Shown here: in pieces, positions 1-8,586 of the stretch
Layout of the letters: each line of letters opens with the position of its first letter
Position numbering within the stretch: the stretch's first letter is position 1
NCBI GenBank assembly: GCA_964450405.1
Contig: CAYVCQ010000025.1
Span: 1 to 64,000, forward strand
Source of the DNA: WRGT01 sp964450405
Lineage (GTDB): Bacteria; Spirochaetota; UBA4802; UBA5550
Length of the DNA stretch: 64,000 nt
Direction: 5' to 3'
The notes under the pieces: generated by a model
What the model saw: the letters and a program-made list of their open reading frames with translations, nothing else
Databases searched by the model: none
What the model was told of the DNA's origin: nothing
Made by a program: the position numbers and the translations under genes

Positions 1-41
1 ATATCTCTACATTTAGTTTAACATATAACGACGTGTGCGAC

Positions 42-283
42 GGGCTATCCCGGCAGGACGCCGGATATAGCCCTTCAACAAGTTCCAATCGGAGCGACAT
101 TACAATAAGTTTAAGACAAAACCAGTCTATCCAGAACATAATTTTCCCAACAGTAAAAGCCGCCGCGGCGCCTGAGCGGCAGGCCCTCCGCCTCCTGAGG
201 AGACGGGGGGATCGCAAAGGGGGGTTCGGCAACCCCCCTTGCAAAATTATCTATCAATAAAAATCCCCGCCGGCAAACAGCCG
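42..283. repeat. GC-rich cluster of palindromes at the window edge
   Basis: The first 316 bases hold no convincing gene. Three hairpins are visible. One has GGGCTAT at 42-48 pairing with ATAGCCC at 67-73, around an inner CCGGC/GCCGG. One is a perfect 10-bp stem, 217-226 with 231-240, around a CGGC loop. One is CCGGC/GCCGG near 269-283. The segment is far more G+C rich than its surroundings. It resembles dispersed intergenic palindromes or a terminator cluster, but no long T tract follows the strongest stem, so its role is unknown. Confidence 0.5.
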
Positions 284-316
284 GTACTAACTTTGAGCAA
301 GCAAAGAAAAAACATA

Positions 317-898
317 TCACTTACCATCAACCAGATCCTCATCGCCGGAACTTCTCTTTTCGTCAATAATCCGCGCCTGAGTTATCACATCCTGTGCTCT
401 GAAGAACAGAGGTGAAAATTCTGATTTATTATTTCCCAGATCCTTTTCCGGACATTCATAGGTATACACACCCTTAAATGTTAAGATATAAAATATAGTT
501 TTACCCGGTTCGGGGAGTTTGTAATCCGTTGTTAGTTTTGACAGCTTTAAGTAATTCTCCGCATCCTTAATAAAATATAATCCTGTTTTTCTTGCAGCCT
601 GGTCCTCACCTATCCCGATCATACCGCCGCCTTTACTGAAATAAATACTTATTGTACCCTCAGCAAAGCAGCGGAGACTCAACACCGCTTCTTCATAACC
701 GGTCTCCATAAACACAGCATAAATCTGATCAGGTTTTTCCTGCTTTAGATTCAGATCGGCAGGTTTTACATTAAAAGCCATCTCTCTCATATCAGAAAAA
801 ATCTTTTCTATTTTATATTGATGAGGATTTTCTTTACTGAAACAGAGTGAACTTATAATTGAAATTGCAACCGTCATAACAATTATACTCTTTGTCAT
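317..898 (-). CDS. Exported protein of unknown function
   Basis: A 193-residue protein with an N-terminal hydrophobic signal segment (about residues 3-20, after M-T-K) followed by a polar mature region. A Cys near residue 19 is preceded by S-S-L, a poor lipobox, so ordinary secretion is more likely than lipidation. A good Shine-Dalgarno (AAGGAG) lies upstream of the ATG at 898. It is 63 bases downstream of the flavodoxin-like gene on the same strand and may share its transcript. No domain was recognised. The role is probably periplasmic or envelope-associated, by inference only. Confidence 0.7.
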   Translation of the reverse strand: MTKSIIVMTVAISIISSLCFSKENPHQYKIEKIFSDMREMAFNVKPADLNLKQEKPDQIYAVFMETGYEEAVLSLRCFAEGTISIYFSKGGGMIGIGEDQAARKTGLYFIKDAENYLKLSKLTTDYKLPEPGKTIFYILTFKGVYTYECPEKDLGNNKSEFSPLFFRAQDVITQARIIDEKRSSGDEDLVDGK

Positions 899-961
899 AA
901 TGTTAACTCCTTAGCGATAAGTAATATATAATTTATCTCTTTTAAACCTTTCGATAGGTCT

Positions 962-1534
962 TTATTTAATCTTCCCTAAAAGCCAGGCAATGGTCCCGCC
1001 CAGATCTTTCATATTCTCCAGACCTTCGGCGTCATTTTCAACCTCTCCCTTCTCCCTGCCGACACCAAAGTTCCAGTATGTCGAACCGGGAACTATCATC
1101 CTCGACATCAGAAACATATGGTTAATTGAATCCATAACATTTGTTGCGCCCCCTCTTCTATTTACAGCAACAGCAGCGCCTATCTTACGTGAAAAAAGAT
1201 TTCCATTTACCCGGGCAACAAGTCCCGCGCGGTCAATCAGGGCCTTCATCTCGGATGTCATGCCGGCAAAATATGTAGGTGATCCAAGGATTACCGCATC
1301 GGCTTCGATGATTTTAGCAATACATTCATTTACAATGTCTGTATCGGTTATGCATTTTGAATTTTTGTTTTTAAGGCAGGAGTAGCAGGCCATACATCCC
1401 TTTATCAGTTTTCCGCCAATCTGTATAAGCTCTGTTTCTATTCCCGCTTCCCTTATAGGATCAAGAACTTTCTGAAGAAGAATTTCAGTGTTCCCCCCTT
1501 TACGCGGACTTCCGTTTATTGCTATAACTTTCAT
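962..1534 (-). CDS. NADPH-dependent FMN reductase-like / iron-sulfur flavoprotein
   Basis: A 190-residue flavodoxin-fold protein. Residues 6-16 (NGSPRKGGNTE) are the FMN-phosphate loop of the NADPH-dependent FMN reductase family. The cysteines C47, C50, C53 and C61 recall the compact Cys motif of iron-sulfur flavoproteins, and GSPTYFAGM near residue 84 is the conserved isoalloxazine-side loop. Proteins of this type transfer electrons from NAD(P)H, or within anaerobic redox chains, in the cytoplasm. The substrate cannot be read from sequence. The ATG at 1534 has a GGAG ribosome site. It follows the SEC-C gene by 14 bases, suggesting one transcript. Confidence 0.85.
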   Translation of the reverse strand: MKVIAINGSPRKGGNTEILLQKVLDPIREAGIETELIQIGGKLIKGCMACYSCLKNKNSKCITDTDIVNECIAKIIEADAVILGSPTYFAGMTSEMKALIDRAGLVARVNGNLFSRKIGAAVAVNRRGGATNVMDSINHMFLMSRMIVPGSTYWNFGVGREKGEVENDAEGLENMKDLGGTIAWLLGKIK

Positions 1535-1548
1535 TTTTATTTCTCCTG

Positions 1549-1881
1549 TTATTTTTTTTGAACAAAAGGTAAAATACTCTTTAAAAAATATTTAAACCTT
1601 CGGCCGGATGATTTGAGTTTTATTTTCTCTGCTACATCTGTCAAACCGGGCATGTCCTTTGCGTACATCCCGGCATTCTCCAGATATTCAATGAATGATG
1701 GTATAGTTCCCTTCGAGCGGTCCCATCTCTCTACAAATTCGGTATACTTCAAAATATCATCTTCATTTGACAGAATCGGTTTATATGCATGGGAGACGGT
1801 TTCTTTATCACAACAGCAGTTTTTATACTTCTTCCCGCTTCCGCAGGGGCACGAATCGTTTCTTCCGGTTTTTGATTTCAT
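1549..1881 (-). CDS. SEC-C motif protein
   Basis: A 110-residue protein with an N-terminal SEC-C zinc-binding motif (residues 7-24, RNDSCPCGSGKKYKNCC), the same motif found at the C-terminus of SecA and in many small accessory proteins. The remaining 85 residues are mostly helical with a basic C-terminus and match nothing I recognise. The motif binds Zn and often mediates contacts with ribosomes or other proteins. It is likely cotranscribed with the flavodoxin-like gene 14 bases downstream. Confidence 0.8.
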   Translation of the reverse strand: MKSKTGRNDSCPCGSGKKYKNCCCDKETVSHAYKPILSNEDDILKYTEFVERWDRSKGTIPSFIEYLENAGMYAKDMPGLTDVAEKIKLKSSGRRFKYFLKSILPFVQKK

Positions 1882-2214
1882 TTATCAACTCTTCCTTAAA
1901 AATTCATTTTAAGAAATCATTTATTAGATAAGATATCAACCATTTTTTAATTTATTATCTGTGAAAGTCCATCGCGCAGCAAAACTGCTAATAACAAAAA
2001 ATTCAACGGCATTTAAAAATATCTAAAATACAAAATTATTTTTACTCTCCACTCCCACTCAAACGTATTAATAATATCAGAACACAACAGAGGCAAACCA
2101 TTGAAAAAGATAGCATTCAAAGAATTAAACAAGATCTTAACCCCCTTTCTTCATCCAAGTGGGTCGGCGTACCCGCCGGGGGGATTTATATGTTTTCTAC
2201 AGATTCCGCCTCTT
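1882..2214. other. Intergenic, no gene seen
   Basis: An AT-rich gap between two minus-strand units. Near 2140-2187 there are runs of C pairing with runs of G (CCCCC near 2142, GGGGGG near 2178) around a GGGT/ACCC stem. This could be a terminator-like structure or a fragment of a dispersed palindrome. An open frame starting at 2101 on the plus strand is mainly antisense to the gene at 2215-2814 and is not accepted. Confidence 0.4.
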
Positions 2215-2814
2215 TTACTTATCCGCAAGAAACCATGCGCTGTGAAAAGCCAGAAGAAACTCCCCCTGAATCTCTTTGTAATCATCAAAAAGAAATGTGA
2301 CATAGACATATCCCGAACCGCTTTTATAAAGAGATGTAATCATAACATATTTATACCCTTCACCAAATCCTGTACCAGGCTTAACAATACTGGTTGAACC
2401 CCAGTCTGCATTAAATTCCTGCTTAACCGCAGCTTTATCAAATTCAACCGATTTAAGAATATTTTTATCTTCACCGGCAATATTTACAAGCACTGTAAAT
2501 GTAAATTCCTTATACATGGCATCACTGCCGATCTCAACGTGGTCCTTCTCTTTAACCGCTTTCTCATATGGATATAATGAATAGCGTATCTCCAGTTTCT
2601 TTTTGCTATGTTTTATTGCGTAGTAATAATTTACATCTTCACATTTTTTTAAATCTATTTCAACCGGAACAAAGTCAGAGGGCATTGTAAATACGGCCCT
2701 TACCGCCCTGAGTTCTTTGTTAAACTCTTCCAGATTCTTATTCTGATTTGATTGTGCCGCAGTTATTAAAACAAAAACAATAACGGGACATATATACAGC
2801 AGACTTTTTTTCAT
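2215..2814 (-). CDS. Exported protein of unknown function
   Basis: A 199-residue protein with a clear signal peptide (K3-K2 then a hydrophobic stretch to about residue 20, AAQS near the cleavage region). The mature part is rich in beta-prone stretches and ends in FLLAFHSAWFLADK. No domain was recognised. A strong Shine-Dalgarno (AGAGGA) precedes the ATG at 2814. It lies 56 bases downstream of the MORN gene on the same strand, so the two are probably coexpressed envelope proteins. Confidence 0.7.
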   Translation of the reverse strand: MKKSLLYICPVIVFVLITAAQSNQNKNLEEFNKELRAVRAVFTMPSDFVPVEIDLKKCEDVNYYYAIKHSKKKLEIRYSLYPYEKAVKEKDHVEIGSDAMYKEFTFTVLVNIAGEDKNILKSVEFDKAAVKQEFNADWGSTSIVKPGTGFGEGYKYVMITSLYKSGSGYVYVTFLFDDYKEIQGEFLLAFHSAWFLADK

Positions 2815-2870
2815 TTGATATTCCTCTTAGATTTAATTATAATTCAGCTGTCTCTGCCGCTTTACAGATA

Positions 2871-3458
2871 CTACTCACCGATATATTTATCATCCTCCCA
2901 TCTCCCCTTCTGCACCACATTCCCCTTTGTATCATACATAATTACCTGGCCATTGAGTTTGTTATTTTTAAACTCGCCGATAAACTTTTCTCCAGAGGCC
3001 TTTATATAAGTACCCTGCCCCTCATAAAGATCATTTTTAAATCCGCCGACGTACTTTTCTCCCGATGGCCTGGTATAAGTCCCCTGACCGTGCATCATAC
3101 TATCCTTGAATTCACCGACGTACTTGCTTCCATCTGCCCATATAAATGTTCCCTGCCCATTACGCATACCATATTTATATTCTCCGATATACTTTGTTCC
3201 ATCGGGCCATGTATACGTCCCTTTCCCATGCATTATACCATCTTTGAAATCTCCAGTATACGCACCTCTGTTTGGGAACGTCATTGTCCCCTTTCCGGTT
3301 CTCCGGCCGTCTATAAAATCACCAACGTACTTTTCTCCATTCTTCCAGGTATAGGTTCCTATGCCGTTTTTACAATTTCCGCTGATGCACTCATCCCCGA
3401 ATAACTGCAATGCACTGCATAAAATAAGTATGATAGCCAGAACCGGTATTTTTCTCAT
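2871..3458 (-). CDS. Exported MORN-repeat protein
   Basis: A 195-residue protein with a signal peptide (residues 1-21) followed by at least six MORN repeats of 23 residues with the usual YxGxFKxGxxxGxGTYTxxxG pattern (about residues 45-180). A Cys-x-x-x-x-Cys pair (CISGNC, residues 24-29) sits just before the first repeat. MORN repeats form beta-hairpin ladders that bind membranes or proteins. In bacteria they are common in Leptospira and Brachyspira surface proteins. A second MORN protein with the same Cys-containing entry motif is at 24762-25337. The start at 3458 has a GGAGAT ribosome site. Confidence 0.85.
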   Translation of the reverse strand: MRKIPVLAIILILCSALQLFGDECISGNCKNGIGTYTWKNGEKYVGDFIDGRRTGKGTMTFPNRGAYTGDFKDGIMHGKGTYTWPDGTKYIGEYKYGMRNGQGTFIWADGSKYVGEFKDSMMHGQGTYTRPSGEKYVGGFKNDLYEGQGTYIKASGEKFIGEFKNNKLNGQVIMYDTKGNVVQKGRWEDDKYIGE

Positions 3459-3541
3459 TATTCATCTCCGCATATTGTATTAATGTTTCAGTATAGATGC
3501 ACAGGCTCAAAGGTTTGTCAAGAATTATAAGATAGCGCATC

Positions 3542-3666
3542 GCCCGCTCCCTCTGTCACTTCGTGACATCTCCCCCATGAATGTGGGGAGATAATATAGA
3601 GAATATTTTGTATTTCCTCTCCTCCCATTCATGAGGGAGATGGCCAGAGGCCAGAGGGGGCGGAGC
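3542..3666. repeat. Dispersed palindromic repeat
   Basis: A compound imperfect inverted repeat of about 125 bp. CATCTCCCCCATGAAT at 3567-3582 pairs with ATTCATGAGGGAGATG at 3627-3642. GCTCCCTCTG near 3546-3555 pairs with CCAGAGGGGGCGGAGC at 3651-3666. A smaller hairpin GTCAC-TTC-GTGAC (3555-3567) lies inside the left arm. It looks like a REP- or MITE-type intergenic repeat and fills most of the gap between the divergent MORN and WYL genes. Confidence 0.7.
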
Positions 3667-3733
3667 ATATTATTAGTTGACTCCTCCGCCGATAACCGCT
3701 ATAATAACACAAATAACATAAAGCGCGGCAGAT

Positions 3734-4705
3734 ATGAATATAAACAAACCTCAGCATGCACGACTTCTCTTTATCGATGAGAAAATAAGAAGCGGTTCAT
3801 ATCCCAATGCCGCCTCGATCTCAAAAGAGTACGAAATAAGCAGCAGGACTGTTACCCGGGATATTGAGTATATGCGCGATTCACTGGGAGCCCCCATAGA
3901 ATACAATTCGCAGAAAAAAGGTTACTACTACACAGTTGCAAATTTCTTCCTGCCGGCGATTGATATAAATGAATCCGATTTCTTTGCAATATGCATAACC
4001 GAACAGGCTTTAAAACAATACGAGAATACACCGCTTTATGATACATTGTCCGGAATATTCAACAGATTAAGAGAATATCTCCCCGAAAGCATAAGAGTAA
4101 ATACAACATGGATTGATACTCATTTTACATTTATGCATGAAAGCTTTACAACCATCGATCCGCAGATCTGGGAGATCGTATCCCGCGGTTTACGCCAGGG
4201 TAACCAGCTTAAAATATCACACCGCAAAGCGGGGTCATCGGAATCAATTGAACGGGTTGTAGATCCCTACCATGTGGTCAACTACCGCGGGGAGTGGTAT
4301 CTTATAGGATACTGCCATGTCCGCAATTCGGTACTGAGGTTTGCCATATCAAGAATACGTGAAGCGGTTTTGCTCAATACAAAGTATGAGGTTGAGCCGG
4401 GCTTTAATTTTGAGACTTTCATCGGTTCAAGTTTCGGTATAATGACGGAAGATGTAAGGCATACTGTAAAGATTCTCTTCAGCAAAGAGCAGACTCCATA
4501 TATCATTGAAAGACAGTGGCACCAGGGGCAGAGTATTACTCACAATCAGGATGGCACTGCAATTCTGGCATTTACTGCAAATTCTCTTTATGAGGTAAAA
4601 CGATGGGTGCTGTCATGGGGTCCCGGAGCCAAAGTGCTTGCCCCGGCTGAACTGGTAAAACAGATAAAGGATGATGCAGCTGCATTGAGTGAGATTTACA
4701 GATAA
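3734..4705 (+). CDS. WYL-domain transcriptional regulator (YafY type)
   Basis: A 323-residue regulator. Residues 8-60 form a DeoR-like winged helix-turn-helix (ISSRTVTRDIEYMR is the recognition region). A WYL domain follows at about residues 145-235, with the signature RGEWYLIGYC and the arginine-rich IRFAISRI-type strand. A WCX dimerisation domain forms the C-terminus (YEVKRWVLSWGPGAKVL). WYL proteins sense nucleic acid or nucleotide ligands and control stress, DNA-repair or defence genes. No obvious target operon is next to it. It is tail-to-tail with the PilZ gene, 3 bases apart. Confidence 0.9.
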   Translation: MNINKPQHARLLFIDEKIRSGSYPNAASISKEYEISSRTVTRDIEYMRDSLGAPIEYNSQKKGYYYTVANFFLPAIDINESDFFAICITEQALKQYENTPLYDTLSGIFNRLREYLPESIRVNTTWIDTHFTFMHESFTTIDPQIWEIVSRGLRQGNQLKISHRKAGSSESIERVVDPYHVVNYRGEWYLIGYCHVRNSVLRFAISRIREAVLLNTKYEVEPGFNFETFIGSSFGIMTEDVRHTVKILFSKEQTPYIIERQWHQGQSITHNQDGTAILAFTANSLYEVKRWVLSWGPGAKVLAPAELVKQIKDDAAALSEIYR

Positions 4706-4708
4706 TTA

Positions 4709-5011
4709 TCAGGCGCAGTATTCATCGGTAAAATCTACAACCAGGTCATATTTCTTATCACTTCTGCTTTTATTTTCACTGCACTTTAATACCGTGCCTT
4801 CACAGCCAATGGACATTGCAGACTTGCCTCCGGGAATAGAAAGCTGAAACATGATATATGTTCCGGGTAGAATCTCCGCCTCTGCATGACACAGCAGTCC
4901 ACATTCGCTGATATTTACCCCTTGCGCCTTAATCACATCGCCGTCACTGGTTGCAAGATCAAGCACCTGTGTTATAACACGACGTTCATGTCTCCGTTTT
5001 TCTTTATCCAT
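4709..5011 (-). CDS. PilZ domain protein
   Basis: A 100-residue single PilZ domain. The c-di-GMP-binding RxxxR box is RRHERR (residues 6-11), and the second box is NISECGLLC (about residues 28-36), where the usual D/NxSxxG is present. It therefore should be able to bind c-di-GMP in the cytoplasm. Two HD-GYP proteins in the window are candidate partners in the same signalling network. The start at 5011 is preceded by AAAGGT-type sequence. It is a lone gene, convergent with the WYL regulator. Confidence 0.85.
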   Translation of the reverse strand: MDKEKRRHERRVITQVLDLATSDGDVIKAQGVNISECGLLCHAEAEILPGTYIMFQLSIPGGKSAMSIGCEGTVLKCSENKSRSDKKYDLVVDFTDEYCA

Positions 5012-5297
5012 ACCTGCACCTTTTCTTAACAGTCGGGCAAATCCTGAGAATTGATTACTGCCTGATAATAATAATAAATTCCACTATTTTTTTATGTAAT
5101 TATAAAAATAACAAACATCCCGAATTATACTGATATTAACGGCATTAAAACTCTAAAAATTTAATGATTATTATTAAAGTATAAACGGCATTCCCCGGCA
5201 AAAATATAATTTTTAGCTGCTTGACACAATATCTGATTATTAATCATTTACAGCAGTTAACCTTTGAATTAGATTTATTTTTTATCTGTTACTTTTT

Positions 5298-5380
5298 GTC
5301 ATTCCCGTGCAGACGGGAATCCATGATATATATCACACTTATGTTAATCAGAAAATGGATCACCGCTTTCGCGGGGATGA
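5298..5380. repeat. Dispersed palindromic repeat (TCATTCCCG type)
   Basis: An imperfect inverted repeat beginning GTCATTCCCGTGCAGACGGG and ending in CGCTTTCGCGGGGATGA, with the ATCCAT/ATGGAT arms pairing inside. Sequences of this kind (TCATTCCCG...CGGGAATGA) are widespread intergenic repeats in environmental bacteria. The rest of 5012-5486 is AT-rich and shows no gene. Confidence 0.65.
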
Positions 5381-5486
5381 AACTTTGGTTTGAATCATTT
5401 GTGAAATGCTAGATTTGTTCTGATATTTCAATACTATTCAGCATGAGTATTACCATTATTCGACAATTATAATAAGAAGGGGCTAT

Positions 5487-6071
5487 ATGATCGATATTTT
5501 ATCACAGGATGATTACGAGAATGAACAGTTTGAAAACCTCAAACTAACAGAATCTGACTGCACTGGAAAAACCTTCACCAGCTGCTCTTTTAATGAATGT
5601 GACTTCTCCGGTTCAGATTTCTCATCTTCTATCTTTGAACAGTGCATATTCAAAGACTGCAATCTGGGATTAACAAAGTTCACAAATGCATCTCTTCATA
5701 GCGTAGAATTTACCGGCTGTAAGATTCTGGGAGTCAGTTTTATTAACTGCAGCGGATTTGGACTGGATATGAATTTCACCACATGCATCATCAGCAACTG
5801 CAATTTCAGCAATCTTAAACTGCGCAAAATTATCTTTAAAGAGTGCGAAATCAGTGACACTGATTTTATCGGCACAGACTTATCCGAATCTGTTTTTTGC
5901 GGCTCTCTTTTCAGAAGTACTGTATTCAGCGGAACCAATCTTACAAAGGCGGATTTTACAGATGCAGGGGGATATAAAATTCATCCATTGAACAATATAA
6001 TGAAGAAAGCTGTGTTTTCACTGCCCGATGCGGCATCACTTCTTGTAGAGCTTGGCATTATTGTGAAATAG
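5487..6071 (+). CDS. Pentapeptide-repeat protein
   Basis: A 194-residue protein made almost wholly of pentapeptide repeats (A(D/N)(L/F)xx and variants such as CDFSG, SDFSS, TDFIG, ADFTD) from about residue 18 to 168. These form a right-handed quadrilateral beta-helix. It resembles the Qnr/MfpA class in length, but a lone repeat protein does not prove gyrase protection. There is no signal peptide, so it is cytosolic. A strong ribosome site (AAGAAGGGG) precedes the ATG. Confidence 0.85.
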   Translation: MIDILSQDDYENEQFENLKLTESDCTGKTFTSCSFNECDFSGSDFSSSIFEQCIFKDCNLGLTKFTNASLHSVEFTGCKILGVSFINCSGFGLDMNFTTCIISNCNFSNLKLRKIIFKECEISDTDFIGTDLSESVFCGSLFRSTVFSGTNLTKADFTDAGGYKIHPLNNIMKKAVFSLPDAASLLVELGIIVK

Positions 6072-6091
6072 AAATTTGAACTAGAAGATAT

Positions 6092-6182
6092 GCTTCGACA
6101 GGCTCAGCATGACAGGTTTGAAAACCACTTCACTGTCACACATTGCCTGATACTCAGATGTCACCCTGAGCCTGTCGAAGGG
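6092..6182. repeat. Dispersed palindromic repeat (CTTCGACAGGCTCAG type)
   Basis: GCTTCGACAGGCTCAGCATGACA starting at 6092 is the inverted partner of TGTCACCCTGAGCCTGTCGAAG ending at about 6180, separated by about 45 bases. This is a very common dispersed intergenic motif of environmental genomes. It sits between the convergent pentapeptide and HD-GYP genes and could serve as a bidirectional terminator. Confidence 0.65.
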
Positions 6183-6221
6183 TGTTCTATTCTATACCAA
6201 TATCCGGACACCCGCAGAATT

Positions 6222-7463
6222 CTACTCCTCGGGATAACGTTTCGCAATAGATCTGAAATAGTCGTAATTATCCATAAATATATCTACAAGTTCCGGATCA
6301 AATTTTTTCCCGGAATCTTTCCTGATTTCGCTCAATACATCATCCTCTGTCCATGCCTCTTTATAGACACGCTTTGAAGATAACGCGTCATAGACATCCG
6401 CAAGGGCGACTATCCGGCCCCATATAGGAATATCCTCCCCTATTTTTCCGCCGGTATTACCTTCTGTACCCTTAAGCGCCTCCCCGGTATACATATCAAT
6501 ATATCCGGGATAGCCGCTGCCGTCCCAGTTTTCGTGATGATTAAGCGCTACGATCGACGCCATTTCGTCGAATTCAGAATGCATATGCTCAAAGAGTTTT
6601 GCTCCGATATAAGCATGGCTTTTCATTATTTCAAATTCTTCAGGGGTAAAGCGCGCCGGTTTTTTCAGAATTAAATCCGATATACCAACCTTCCCCACGT
6701 CATGAAGCATCGCCGCCATGCGGAATATATCTTTATTATGACTAAGTTCAGTCTCTGAGATATTCTTTAATCTTGCCCAGCGCTCATATATCTCAATTGA
6801 TACCGAGGCAACCCTGTTTACATGCGGGCCTGTTTCCTTCGGGTCACGAAGTTCAGCCATGCTTATCATCCGTAAAATCAGGTCTCGTGTCATCTGCGCC
6901 CGATGGAGGATCATACTTGCCGAGGTTGCAAAGTGAAGCGCCAGGTGTTCATCTCTCTCACTGAAGCTGCCGATATTTCCGGGATCATCGTTATTTTCAT
7001 CGGGCCGGAGGGCATTGACAATCTGCATTACACCGAGTATCTCTTTCCAGTTATCCGTCAGAGGAATAGATAGAATTGACTTTGTTCTGAATCCGGTTTT
7101 TTTGTCGTTAGTCGGATCAAATTTGAAAGGCGCGTCGGGTGAGATACTATAGGCATCCTTAATATTCAGAAGTTTGCCGGTTATGGCCACATATCCCGAA
7201 ATGGAATTTGTATTAATCTTTGTTCTAAAAGTTGTGTACATAAGCTTCTGCCCCGGAGGGAGCTGCCGCTGGATGGAATCTGTCTGCACATGACTGAAAA
7301 CCAGTTCATCGTTATCTTTTATCTGTATGGATCCGGCATCTGCATTTAGAAATGTTCTTGCCTCGTAGAGTATTTTCTCAAGCAGCAGGTCAAGATCGTG
7401 AATAGAGTTCAGCTCCTCGCTAAGCTGTATAATTTCTTCTAATTGCTGATTATGGTCCATCAT
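6222..7463 (-). CDS. GAF and HD-GYP domain protein (c-di-GMP phosphodiesterase)
   Basis: A 413-residue cytosolic signalling protein. A GAF sensor domain covers about residues 20-190. An HD-GYP domain covers residues 195-405, with the metal-binding HD pair at 254-255 (LHDVGKVGI) and the signature HHENWDGSGYPG at 309-320. HD-GYP enzymes hydrolyse c-di-GMP to pGpG or GMP. All diagnostic residues are present, so activity is expected. The GAF ligand is unknown. It has its own intergenic regions on both sides and so is probably monocistronic. Confidence 0.92.
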   Translation of the reverse strand: MMDHNQQLEEIIQLSEELNSIHDLDLLLEKILYEARTFLNADAGSIQIKDNDELVFSHVQTDSIQRQLPPGQKLMYTTFRTKINTNSISGYVAITGKLLNIKDAYSISPDAPFKFDPTNDKKTGFRTKSILSIPLTDNWKEILGVMQIVNALRPDENNDDPGNIGSFSERDEHLALHFATSASMILHRAQMTRDLILRMISMAELRDPKETGPHVNRVASVSIEIYERWARLKNISETELSHNKDIFRMAAMLHDVGKVGISDLILKKPARFTPEEFEIMKSHAYIGAKLFEHMHSEFDEMASIVALNHHENWDGSGYPGYIDMYTGEALKGTEGNTGGKIGEDIPIWGRIVALADVYDALSSKRVYKEAWTEDDVLSEIRKDSGKKFDPELVDIFMDNYDYFRSIAKRYPEE

Positions 7464-7617
7464 AAAATTTTTCCTTCTACACCATTGCTTAATTGTCTCA
7501 GTTTATATTATCGCACATATCATTCCTTTAAGTTACTGTAATTTTATAAAATTTCAACTATAATTGTACTCCTTTTAATTTATTTACAGGATGTAAATTT
7601 CACCTTCTACAAACCAT

Positions 7618-7930
7618 CCCGGCCCCCTAAATCCCCCGGAGGGGGACTTGAAGATTTAATTCTCTATTCTTAGCTCATTCCGGAATGTTGGGACAAGTGA
7701 CATTACTATATCCACCTGTCCCCCGGAGGGGGCACGCAAGAGCGAAATTATTAACGAATTTATAAATCATAACAATAAAATAATATTGTTATTGTAAAAG
7801 AAATGATAAGAATAAAACTAACAGTTATATAACTAATTTACTCGGTGCCCCCTCCGGGGGATAGGGGGCTGAGAGGTTTAATGTGAAATTTAACTTGAAA
7901 ATAATCCCCTTCTCCGATAACCTGATTCAG
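7618..7930. mobile_element. DUF559-derived TIR mini-element, copy 1 (degraded)
   Basis: The left terminal repeat TTCCGGAATGTTGGGA lies at 7678-7693. The inner arms CCCCCGGAGGGGGCAC (near 7720-7735) and GTGCCCCCTCCGGGGGATAG (near 7845-7864) are inverted copies. Between them the reading frame N-I-V-I-V-K-E-M-I-R-I-K-L-T-V-I-stop matches the C-terminus seen in copy 3. The right terminal repeat is badly degraded (ATAATCCCCTTCTCCG near 7900). A further related arm, GGCCCCCTAAATCCCCCGG, precedes it at about 7621. Compare 34871-35188 and 36843-37152. Confidence 0.7.
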
Positions 7931-7961
7931 ACTGAAAATTACCTTGAGGCAGTTTAAGAAA

Positions 7962-8570
7962 ATGATAAATTCTCAGGAAATACTCTTCTTTGTAAATACA
8001 TTCATTAAGTTCTTCTTTCTGCTGACACCTTTCTTTGCACTTACAATGTTTCTCACAATGACCGATGGAATGAACAATAAGACCAGAAAGAAGCTTGCAG
8101 TGAAAATTACAGTTTCAGTTTACATATCCTGTCTTATTCTATTTCTTTTCGGGAAAGAGATTTTCAGTATATTCGGTATAACAATCGACGCATTCAGAAT
8201 AGGTGCCGGTTCACTTCTCTTCATCACTGCAGTGGGTCTTGTGAATTCAAAGATGGCGCAATCCGCCTATAACTTCGAAGACGACATAGCTGTAGTACCC
8301 CTTGCTATTCCTATAATTGTCGGTCCCGCCACTATAGGAGCGATACTGATTATGGGTGTCGAGATAGAGACATTCAAACTGAAGGTAATAGGACTCTCGG
8401 CTCTTTTCACAGCAATCTTTTTTGTAGGTACGATGCTTTATCTTGCCTCATATCTTGAGAATGTTCTTAAAAAAAAGGGATTAACAATTATAAGCAAAAT
8501 CACCGGTCTCATCCTGTCTGCACTTGCGGCACAGCTTGTCTTTACAGGAATTAAAAATTTTCTAAAATAA
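7962..8570 (+). CDS. MarC family inner-membrane protein
   Basis: A 202-residue membrane protein with six predicted hydrophobic segments. Family signatures include FFALTMFLTMTDGM near the N-terminus, AFRIGAGSLLFITAVGLV in the middle and DIAVVPLAIPIIVGPATI before the fourth segment. MarC (UPF0056) proteins are inner-membrane proteins of unsettled transport function; a proposed antibiotic-resistance role was not upheld. I prefer the ATG at 7962, with an upstream in-frame TTG at 7944 as alternative. It starts a run of four closely spaced plus-strand genes. Confidence 0.9.
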   Translation: MINSQEILFFVNTFIKFFFLLTPFFALTMFLTMTDGMNNKTRKKLAVKITVSVYISCLILFLFGKEIFSIFGITIDAFRIGAGSLLFITAVGLVNSKMAQSAYNFEDDIAVVPLAIPIIVGPATIGAILIMGVEIETFKLKVIGLSALFTAIFFVGTMLYLASYLENVLKKKGLTIISKITGLILSALAAQLVFTGIKNFLK

Positions 8571-8586
8571 AACTGAGGGTCTCTTA

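Noticed and set aside
33..260. A 75-codon plus-strand frame over the window-edge palindromes
   Set aside because: It runs through several perfect hairpins, has no ribosome site and its sequence is low-complexity Arg/Gly/Pro, as expected from G+C-rich repeats.
2101..2397. A 98-codon plus-strand frame
   Set aside because: About two-thirds is antisense to the well-supported exported protein gene at 2215-2814 and it has no ribosome site.
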